Shown here one piece after another: positions 49,402-59,600 of a stretch of DNA of 64,000 nucleotides (positions are counted from its first letter, which is position 1; every line of letters starts with the position of its first letter). This DNA comes from Tetranychus cinnabarinus (taxonomy: Eukaryota; Arthropoda; Arachnida; Trombidiformes; Tetranychidae), in assembly GCA_022266195.1 (NCBI GenBank), contig WHVY01000004.1, forward strand, positions 6,775,501-6,839,500, written 5' to 3'. The translations under genes were made by a program, and so were the position numbers. The notes under the pieces were generated by a model, which did not search any database, had not been told where the DNA came from, and saw nothing but the letters and a program-made list of their open reading frames with translations.

Positions 49402-51186
49402 TTAATGAAAAACATTTGGTAGAGACTCTAGGAAACACAACATATCAACATTTTCTGGTTTAATTTTATTTCTCTGGTCAGTAATTATTAGCCCAGTTTT
49501 AGAAAAAACCCTTTCTGAAGGAACTGATGTTGGCTGAACAACTGCAAACTTTAGAAATATATTATGTAGCTGCGGCCAATTATTTTTGTTGTTTTTCCAA
49601 AACTCTAATGGGTCAGAATCTCGTGGTAAACAATCAGCTTCTACGAAGTGCTTGAGACCATTAGCGGCACCAGACAAAGGGTTAGATATTTGGTTAACTC
49701 TTTTATCCAATAGTGACCATAAATCAGAGTCATCGACTTCATGTGGAGGCTGTTGAGTTGTTGGAACATCACTAATAAGTGTTGATAATTCAGTTATTCT
49801 ATTTAAACAAGCTGAAGTTGATGTGAAAGCAATTTTTTTGAAACGAGGGTCCAAAAGAGTTGGAAAAGCAAATAAGCAACTATCTTCAACATTCATCAAC
49901 CTAGTATCCAAATTTACGAGCAATTTATTTTGCATCGATTTGGCATTGTAATGCTGTATTTTTGTTTTCAATATTTTGTTCCTGACTAAAAAAAGAATAG
50001 GTATTACCCGTGATATGGTAATATATTTGTCACCAGATAAATCATTTGTCATTTCATAGACGGGTTTAAGTAATGAAGCTACTTCAGATAGAAGCGAGAC
50101 CTCATCATCATTGAGATCAATGTTTCGCATACAGTTTTTCCTGAGCACATTGGAAATCTGAACGCTTAGCTGTAAATAACGTTCTATCATCATATATTCA
50201 CTATTCCAGCGCGTTTCTATGTCCTGTTTCACTTTAATTTGTTCCATCCCTTCTTTATCTAGCTCATCCATTAATTCAGCCATGAGATTCGAGCTTTTTT
50301 TGAAGCTAGTTACGATTGCTCGTACTTTTAAAATAATGGCAATGATATCCTTGCAGCTTGATAAAGTATCATTAACAACAAGATTGAGTCTATGAGCGAC
50401 ACAATGTATATGTTTGGATATTGCTTTCGCAGCAGCAACGAAATTTGTACCACCATCAGTTACTATTGCAACTAGTTTGTCAACATCGAGATTCCATTCT
50501 CCAAGCGTATTCATAATTATTTCTTTTAATACTGTAGCTGTTGCCGAGATAGCTGTTATTTGACTAGCACTAATACAAATGGAACCAGGTAAATAATCAT
50601 GAATGAAATGCACCGTGATTGCAATATAAGACCTTTGGTTCTTAATATCTTTCCAAGAGTCCGTTGTTAAACAAAACCACTTAATATTTCCACAAAAATC
50701 TTTAACTTGTTCTTTTTTGATGTTATATAAATCACGTATTAAATTCACTAATCTTTTCCTATGAGGTGGATTATATTTCTTATTAAGTGCATACAATATA
50801 GCACGGAACTCTGGGTTGTCCACTACACGGAATGGCTGGTTATTTTTAATCACCCACCAAGAAATTAGTTGGTCAATTTTATCCCAAAAATCTTTGCCTG
50901 CAAAAACAAAAAAAAACTTTCATTAGTTCAGGTATTTTGGTTAACACAATTACTTACCATTTAATAAATTATAATCACCGAGTACATCACTGATTTTCAA
51001 TTGTGTTGAAGTTTTACCATCACGGTGGGTAAGTTTTGCATGCTCCTCAGCATGGTTAAATTTTAAATGGGAAAACAAGTTGGAAGTATTTCCGTCACAT
51101 AGCACTGTTTTTTCACAAATTTTACACTTTTTACCACCTTCAGTATGGTCGAAATACTGCCAAACAGGGCTTCGTTTTCGTGACAT
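49402..51186 (-). CDS. hAT transposase with BED zinc finger
   Basis: Cut-and-paste transposase. Two exons, 51186..50958 and 50897..49402, joined by a 60-base intron (GTAAGT...TTTTTGCAG) in phase, give 574 residues with no interruption. N-terminus MSRKRSPVWQYFDH opens a BED finger (KCKICEK, then SHLKFNHAEEH). Then come the hAT RNase-H-fold landmarks: LTTDSWKD with the first Asp, VTDGGTNFVAAAK with the second, the CVAHRLNLVVND block, ETRWNSEYMMIERYL with the catalytic Glu region, and the C-terminal dimerisation segment (DPLEFWKNNKNNWPQL, SVPSERVFSKTGLI). It resembles ZBED-type hAT proteins. All expected catalytic positions appear present. The gene fills the element and runs opposite to LYRM4. 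Confidence 0.93.
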
Positions 51187-51313
51187 GTTTACTTATTAAC
51201 AAAAAGAGCAATTAAAAAACGAACAATATAAAACATAGAAAAAAAGAGTAAGAAATACGTCCATACGATGTGACCATAAGAGGTTTCTTTTTCTGTTCAC
51301 ATATGTTCATATT

Positions 51314-51377
51314 TATCGATAACTCAAAAGAGTTATCGATATATTGTTTTTCTCCAATTTATCGATAAATATCGATA
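51314..51377. repeat. right subterminal TATCGATA cluster of the hAT element
   Basis: Four octamers at 51314-51321, 51334-51341, 51360-51367 and 51370-51377. The first two form an inverted pair: TTATCGATAACTC, four bases, then GAGTTATCGATA. The cluster lies 290-355 bases before the LYRM4 copy 2 start codon. Confidence 0.75.
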
Positions 51378-51667
51378 TTTTATTGTTATCGTCCAACTCT
51401 ATCAGCTGTTAATGTGCGTATTTGCATGACTCTTTCTAGTAACTTTTAATTCTTAATTCATATTATAATTTATTGTTAGATTTAGTTTTTGTGTCAACTG
51501 AATTAAATCAAAGCTGATCCTATTAAATTTCGATCTAATCGAACCCAACAATAATAAGATAACCTCAACGACCATATTTCAACTATAAACATTGTTTTCT
51601 TTCTAATTTGAGATATTAAGTTTAAGTACATTTTAAGTCGCCTCCGTTCAAATTTAATCTAATCGTA

Positions 51668-52133
51668 ATGTCATCCCATACACCACCTAAAGTTCGATCT
51701 CTTTATAAAATGTTACTTCGAGAATCAACTAAATTTCATAATTACAATTTCAAAGAGTATTCACTTAGAAAAGTGCGTCATGAATTTCGCAAAAATATAA
51801 ATTGCAACGATCCATCTCGAGTATCCCAACTGATTGGAGAAGCAGAGAGTAATTTGCAAATGTTACGAAGACAAGCAGTTATCCAGAATTTTTACAAAGC
51901 GGAACCTTTAGTGATTGATACTCGTAAAACAAATAAGGTAAGTCATATAAAATCCCTGTACAATTGTTACAGATGATTCAATCTGTAATCGATGAAAACA
52001 AGCAAAGAAACTATTACGTTGTGATTTATTTTCATCCAATACGAGAATATAATTATCTCTGATTCTAATATTGACCATTTTGCTTTTGTTATTTCAGGAT
52101 AACGGACTCGAAAGCACGTTTCCATCTTCTTAA
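51668..52133 (+). CDS. LYRM4: LYRM4/ISD11-like protein, tandem copy 2
   Basis: Same family and role as copy 1: stabilises the NFS1 cysteine desulfurase complex in mitochondria. Exons 51668..51937 and 52098..52133 (GTAAGT...TTTCAG) give 101 residues ending in ESTFPSS. It starts MSSHTPPKVRSLYKMLLRE and keeps KEYSLRKVRHEFRKN and RRQAVIQNFYKAEPLVIDTR, closer to ISD11 elsewhere than copy 1 (Leu kept; RRQ as in the family). Together with the intron this suggests copy 2 represents the ancestral form. Its upstream region is split by the hAT insertion: the segment shared with the copy 1 promoter is now 2.4 kb away at 49201-49232. Any transcription must start within the transposon's right end or in the 257 bases between it and the ATG, or span the element. 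Confidence 0.85.
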
Positions 52134-52657
52134 TGAATCTATTCTAGCAGCCTCTTGAACATTTTGTATTATGATCCAGCCAGATAAAGATATTAGTTTA
52201 CCATTTATCTTAATGCTTAAGTAAAAGTTGCATTTAATTTAATACATTGATATAAGTTCAAAAGTATTTATGTAATTAATCCGATGGTGCAATTTAATTT
52301 GATATCCAAACCAGAACTGTCCACGATTAAGGGAAAACAAAAAGATTTACGAGGCTTTTATTATACACACGTAAATTGCCTGAAGGAACAATTTGGATTC
52401 CTTTTCTCGATTTAAGCTTCACCCAATCAAGCTCATCATCAATGTTGGTAACCATAATCGTTGATCGTCATGATAGGAGCAACAAAAAAACAAAATAAAC
52501 GAAAGCTTAAGCAACATTAATCTCGAATTCATTAAAGGTTGACAGACCGTTTTTCGCAGTAAAACACACAATTTATTCTAATATGAAAGTTAACCTTGGA
52601 TCACTTTGGCTCATCTTGACAGCTTCAAATCAATCAAATTGTGCATCAAAAGTGCAT

Positions 52658-52684
52658 CAAATAAACCAAGCTTGTATATTAATT
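52658..52684. repeat. 27-base segment shared with 48251-48277
   Basis: Exact partner of the segment across the LYRM4 copy 1 stop codon; see there. Confidence 0.8.
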
Positions 52685-55600
52685 GTTACACGCAGAGTTG
52701 ATTTGTTTTCAAAAATATGCGCCTTCTGTATATTACAGCTTCTGTAAAGCTTACTTCAAGATTATCATGATACAGTGAATATAATAAAAACCTAGAGAAA
52801 AGCTATATCTCATAATTACTTAATTTCCAGTTTAATAAAATCATCAGCTTCATTGGAAATGCATTCAATCAAAGTAACCACAACCAAAATTGTGAATAAT
52901 TAAATAAAACGTTTCAGTTTCAATGATATCATCATTGCGAGATTGAATGATCTCGACTATTACATTAGCTTGTTACTCAGGTTGAAGATTGAATAAATTG
53001 GTTAAATTGCCCATTGAATACGATAACAAATAATATTACATGCAAATCTAGATGAAGGGCAATTGAATAAATGAGTGCTACTGATTTTTTTGCACTTTCG
53101 CAATGAAATGTAAATTTTAATCATCATTAATATGATTAAATGTCATTTTAACTGGTCATCATCACTATTCATAAATTTTAAATCAAATGGAACAGATTTT
53201 ACGTGTTTAAAATGCATTATAAGTTGAGGAAAATGAAAGCAAGGTGAAGACAATTAGAAGAAAGTGAATTCATTAGTTGGTTATGTTTGTTGTCATTGAT
53301 ATGATTAAAACAACCTCATAAACCATAAATGGACATTTACTGAATAATCTAATAACCAGTGATTAACATTTAATGTTCAATACTAATCGTAATTGATATG
53401 ATTAGCTGGTGTTTAAAGCTTACTTACAAACCAACAAAAACAAACTGATATCTATCATCTTAGCAGCTATTATTATTATCAATTTGACTCTAATTTATTG
53501 CTTATTTAACTCTTTTTTATTGAATGTTAGCTTAATATTATTAATAACATTGTAATCATTTATCAATATTTTATCGAAACCAGTTCAAGCTGTCAATTAG
53601 TTATAACAGCTGAATCAAAATTAGATACTGAAGTATTTGGAGTGTTCATTTTGAGTGTAGGATGCAATGAGTCTTTGAATCGATGTTTTTTCAATGCATA
53701 TTGCATGAGCCTGAAGCTGAAAATGTGAATTAATCCAATGGAAATAATTCAAGTTTAATTAAAAAACGAAACGATTTTGATTTTAAATTAATTTTGATTG
53801 AAAATATCTATTCAAATGATCCGCCATTGTGTTCAATGGCTGAGTTTGAATATTGACCGTTAAGTTAACGCGCCAACTCTATGTTATTATAATTATAAAC
53901 TTTTAATTATTTTAGATGTGATTTAATCAATAGTCAATGAATTTTTACCTTTTTATCCTTAATAGATTATCGTTCATCAATTTAATTCAAGTGAATCCCA
54001 AGAATCTTAGTTTACTGATCATTAAAGGATTTCAGTTTATTACAAGTAATGTTGTATTTTTGTAACATTTGGAATATTGAAGCGACCGGTTCTTTTTCCT
54101 GACCTTAAAGGACAATATGGATTGACAGTGATTATTATAATGATTTATTGAAAGTGGTTTTTAAATCGAGAGGTCCAGGACAATCGAGGCCTCTAATGAG
54201 AAACAAATATCCCTTACAAGTGAGTTTATTCAATATTATTATATAATATTTGTATGAGAAGAAGGAAGATAAATGAAAGTTAAGTAGTGTCTCGAAGGCG
54301 ATCTACTGATTATAATCTTCAAACTATTAATCAAGTGAGTTAAAATGTTTACTATGATTTGTGTCTTACATGCACAGGATTAGAAGACTGAACTTGAAGA
54401 ATGGAGACTGAAGATGTTTAATTAAAACACTTAATGAACAAAAAAGGACGAGTTTATGGATTGGATCTCACCAGTGAACAAAAAATTTCAATTTACTTGC
54501 TATGGGAAAACCGACCTTGGTTTTATTGAATTTACGATTTGAATCGAGCCTTTTTTCAATTAATAAAAAAGGAAGCAAATATTGGCAATGATGATGCTGA
54601 TAGTAATGATGGCTGTGATTAAAATTAGTTGCTCTTCAATGTTTAATCAGTCTGCTAATCGCCAAATGCGCCTTCTCCTTGATTTTTTTACACTGTACTT
54701 CCATCGAGTAAGGTACGTCTTGGGTTCGTCATTTGTGACTTAATCCCCATCTTTTCGGTAATTGCCTCTAACTGAGACCTTTCAATCAATTGAGAAAACT
54801 ACTTGTCTTTGAAATGCAATCAATTCAATGAATAGCAATGAATGTTTCTTGAAAAGGTTATTGTGTTTATTCATCATGATTGGATATCCTTCACGAAATT
54901 AGCAAATCTTTTGATTTAAACTCAACCATTAACCATGTATTGAATTCATAGAATTTTAGATTTAATTGTTATAAATCAAGGATAATCCAAGTGGTACTTG
55001 GATCATCATCTACAGTAAATATTGAATCTTTCTGTCAGGCCAAAAAACTGCATTTCTGCCCGAAGGCTGAACGGTAAATAAGTGTTAATAAGATTACACT
55101 GCTTTAGGATCAATTAGGAAGGTAAACTGTATTGTTGCACTAATCAATTGGTTGTTGGTCTTCTGGCTATCTCGTTAAATGGTTATTAAAAAGGTTCAAT
55201 TGATAAAGTTTAAATATGGAAGTCATGTTCAAATAAAGTAATGGTTCCAACTTGGTTCAATTCTGATTTTCAATTTTATTGTTTAAGATTTAAAATTTAC
55301 TAAATCAATACATATTTCTAATTTTTGTTTTTTCTTGTATCTTTTACTAGGAAAGTGCCAAATCTAACATTGATGAAAAGTCTAGTCAAGAGTTGGCCGT
55401 GTAAATATGGTTTCCATGAGGCCAGAGAATGTGAACAGAAGATTTCATTGGATATGGAAATGGAAAAATGCAATGAAAGTAACCAAGGACTGATGCACTT
55501 ACAGTTTTAATTAATCGACTCGCCGTTACGGCAATCAAGCAATGAAGTTATTAGCTTGTCAAGATTATTAAATTAACATACTGAGCCGATAAGAAGACAT

Positions 55601-56198
55601 TATGGACTGTAAATGAGGAGCAGAAAAAAAGAGCAAAAGTACAAAAATCTAAATGTCATATTGCACCAGTTTGTATTGAATTCTGTTGTTATCTGGTCCA
55701 AGGAGGAATATGATTGATTCATGATTTGATTAAAAAAACTGGAAAGCCCTGCAAGAAGAAGATGAAAAAGAAACAGCAAAAAGCAAAAGGAAAGCAAGAA
55801 AACGAGGAGAAAGATGATTACGAAGATGACAGTAACGACCAAGATAAAATAAAATAAATGATTCAATATGGCGACCCAGATAATCAGTAAAAAACGACGA
55901 GAATAATGAAGACGAAGACATGAGGATAATGATGATGATGCCAAGGAAGTTAATTCAATAAGGTGTAATGGTAAAGATGGTTTATCCCCGCCTTTGAACA
56001 AATTCTTGAATCGAAGGATTGAATCTGATTTTGGATACTTTGAAATTCAGCTCACCCATCATGGCGTCTTTAAACTGTTTTTTGATGGCTTAAAAAAGAA
56101 GGAAAAGGCGAAAGTGAAGATGATTTCAAGACGATGATCATAATCATGATCATGATTAGTGAAAGTGAAAAACAAAAAAATCAAGGTTAAAAACTGTA

Positions 56199-56213
56199 TG
56201 TGTGTGTGTGTGT
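56199..56213. repeat. (TG)n microsatellite
   Basis: Perfect TG dinucleotide run in non-coding DNA. Confidence 0.85.
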
Positions 56214-56609
56214 TTTAATTGAAAGGAGGGTTAATTGGGAGGAGGAAAGGTTCGCAATACTGAGTGATCTTATTGAAGGAGGTTTCCAGTGAAATGTCCA
56301 GTTAATCGGTTATAAGTTTAAAATGGGCCCCAACTATTTAAATTAAATTACATTTCTGATTACAATCAGAAAGTGAATCAATATTGGCTTTGGCCAGTTT
56401 CACTTTAGAGTTTAGTTTTTTGTCTCCGGATTAATCCATTCATTTTGTGGTTTGCAGTTCGTACAGGATTTAAAGTCACATTTTAATTTGTTTGTTATTC
56501 AATCATCTTTACCTGTTTTATCAACGGATTACTGTTAACAAGCTATAGTTTTTAAATTGTTTGCCGTGAATTTTTACCATTTTTTTCTGTTAGAGATTCA
56601 AAAGTAAAG

Positions 56610-59600
56610 ATGTTTTTTACAAAGGTGAGTTTAGACTTGAAGAAGAGGATTTGTCCATCTAAAACAGTTCGACTACGTTTTGGAAACCTTAATTAATTGA
56701 CTTTCTAATTGCTCTCATTTCGGATCCAGATAATTTGCACCTTACTACTGATTCAATCATTCCAATTAGCTATCGCTCAAGATGAAGATTATTTAGGTAA
56801 GTAAAAGAAACCATCTTGTATTGATTCACATTTTTAATGTAATTTATGAAAAATATTGTTAAACAAATAGCTTGACCTCTTCCGATCACCATAAAGTAAT
56901 TTTGAAATGATCTGTTTGATAGTGTTTAATGCTAGATACATTTAGTGACTATTAGCATAAAAATATTAGTTAATTCAGACTTTTGAATGTTTAACTTTTT
57001 CTGTGGAGGAAAAAAAGTGTAACAAAAACAACAAAAAATAACAAGTTCACCTGAAAGTAAATCATAGTTTACGGGCATAATGTTGACCATTAACTTGGTT
57101 AGGCCAAATAACTGAGCCTGATTGACCTGACGGATAAACCTTTGACCAAGTTGAAGATGATAACGATGAGCTTGATACTTGAGGGTGTAGCTTAAGGCCA
57201 GATGGATCAAGATTATTCTGATTATCACTTGTTGAGTAAATCGGTAAACTTTGATGAGAAGAAGCTGAAGATAAGAGACGGGATGAACTCGCTGGTAGGG
57301 GCAATGGTGGTGGTAGAGGAGGAAAGGGTGGAAGCTGAGAAGGGTAATAATTTGATCCAAAACGATTCCTTTTGTTGGCTTCAACTACTTTGATCCAATC
57401 ACTTTTAACATTTTGAACATCATTGAACTGAGCTTGGTTTACGTTAGTTCCAGAGTCTATCGGTTTGATTGGATAACGAACTTTAGGTGGACTGACATGA
57501 GCTGTAATACAGTAAAAGTTGAAAAATAAACTAGAAATCAGACAAAAATCAAGTGAAGAAACCAAAGTAAAATACATTTTTGTAAAGTATTAATAGATGA
57601 AGAACGAAATGAAGACGACAAAAAATTAAAACCAAAACAATTTATCCACTGATTAGGCTTACATCTGAATCCTTTAAGCAAACCAATTTCATTATTTCTC
57701 TGTTAGTGTAATGAAGTAGTCTGTTAAATATGAGATGAGATTAAATATAAAATCAGGAGTAGCCTTCGGATATCCTTGCTGGGGCTGCCTTTTGACTTTT
57801 GTTTGTTTCGTTTTCCACACTCCCAAACTATTAGATGATATAAGGTGGATTCTAGTTGAATTTCAATTGATATATGTTAAAGTCTCAATTTGAGGGTAAT
57901 CGACAATCAAAACAAATCATTCACTGAAAATCCGGTCTTTTGTCACTAAAATACATGTTTATAGTATCATCTTTGGGAAAATCCTTTTGTTGTATCAATT
58001 TCATACCTTGAAACAGCGATTTGCTTAAAGTAAACATCTAAAAAATTAATATTGTTGATTCGCTTTTCCATTCATTTATAGCCATTTAATTCATTTTTTA
58101 CTTTTTTGCACAAATTCAATCCTATTTCAGACTATTAGGTCTTTGATTGTTTCCTGTTTGTTATTAACTCTTTTCCAGCAACGGGTTGAATCCTTTGTTG
58201 AACCAGAATCGGCGTTTGTGACCTATTCTAAAAGCAACAATTGAATTTTGTTTGTAAATGAATTTATTCATTGATTGTAAGCCTATTAGAGTCATCATCA
58301 AAAGAAATGTTAATATTTTGTATCAAACTTTTGTCTAAATTTTGTATTTCATAAACAAACACTTTAATTTTCGAGGCAATCAATCTAATCTTCTGTTTCA
58401 ATCAATATTTAGGTCCAGTTGAATCTTTACCAAGGTTTGAAGCCCGAAGACAATCATCTTTGAATGCTAAAGAAGACTTCGAATATGATGATGACAACAG
58501 TGCCTCTTCTCGTGGCAAAACTAACCCTTTACCAGCTCGAAGTGGACGAAATGACGATAACAACGAGGATGACTTTGATGAAAATCAAGCTCCACAGAAC
58601 GAAAATTCTGGTTCCTTGTCCCCAGTCAATGTAGGTCCATCCGGCACTAAAGGTCAATCCGTATCAAGTTCTGGTAGATTAGGTTTACCAAGATTCCCCA
58701 GCAAACCAGATAACACATTCATAGCTCCACTTCCAGCTCCACCACGACCAGTTGCCATCCCAGCACCAGTTGCTCCAATTACAGTTGTAGGTAAGACAAA
58801 CCTTGGTTCATCTGGTTCACTCGGCGGAGATCGTTCATTCTTCCCTCTTAGATCAAATGATGGAACCAAAACCGTCCGAGTCGTTAAAACTGCTAGAGTT
58901 GTTCGTCCAGGACCAGTTGCTGTTGATCAATCTGAAGCTTCATTAGCTAACTTGAACGGAGGTGTCAAGTCATCTCAAATAAGACCATCAGTAACTCGAG
59001 TAGTTCGACCAGTTTTGGTTCAACAACGACCAACCTTTGTAACTTCAGTTCAACCAGTTGCCCCTTCACCATTACCTGTATCAATTGCCACTCCAATCAC
59101 TTCAGGCTCTGCTGGACCAAACCAAATTGTCTCTGGAGGCGTTAAAACTGTTCAAGTCAGTGGAAACTCAAATCTTCAACCACCAAGACTTCGAGTGATT
59201 TCAAATCAACGTCCAGTAGCCCCAGCTGTTGATGAAGATGATGAAGATGATTCTGCTTCTGCTTCCTCTGGTCCATCTCGAGGTCAGTTGTCTGGAGTAA
59301 AGACTGTTGTTACTAACCAATTTGCTGGTCTCTCATCAGGTAATCATCATAATCATTAATCATGCTATATAAAGTTGTATGTTTCAATATTTACAAGTTA
59401 TTTTCTTATCTTCCTTAGCAGGCCGGTTAGCTCCAGTTCCACGTTTCAACCCAACTCGAACTTTAGTCCAACCAATCCGACAACCAGCTCAAGTTATCTA
59501 TGCTGATCAAAAGTTGACATCTCAAGATGAAGATGATTTTGACGGAAACAATGGAAATGCTGTTGACTTATCACAACCAGATCTTGTTAAGATCAACAGA

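Larger units (their letters stand above)
49266..51402 (-). mobile_element. hAT DNA transposon, apparently complete
   Basis: About 2.14 kb. Left TIR TAGAGTTGGACGATAAC (49266-49282) matches the right TIR (51385-51401) as a perfect 17-base inverted repeat and fits the YARNG hAT terminus. An extra T follows the right TIR before the duplicated CAGCTGTT. Inside is one two-exon transposase gene on -. Subterminal regions carry seven TATCGATA octamers (three left, four right). Removing the element and one duplication restores a sequence resembling the region upstream of LYRM4 copy 1, so the insertion split the 5' region of LYRM4 copy 2. Intact ORF, perfect TIRs and a perfect target duplication point to a young and possibly still active element. 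Confidence 0.92.
52134..56609. other. gene-free DNA
   Basis: About 4.5 kb, AT-rich, with no convincing exon. It includes the LYRM4 copy 2 3' flank, the 27-base repeat at 52658-52684 and a (TG)n microsatellite at 56199-56213. The purine-rich stretch 55600-56140 gives Ser/Leu/Phe-rich frames on - that look like composition only. Confidence 0.45.

Noticed and set aside
53860..53885. Short palindrome-like GTTAAGTTAACGC
   Set aside because: Too short and isolated to mean anything in AT-rich DNA.
55600..56001. 133-codon minus-strand hydrophobic frame
   Set aside because: Translation of a purine-rich low-complexity + strand; no splice or family support.
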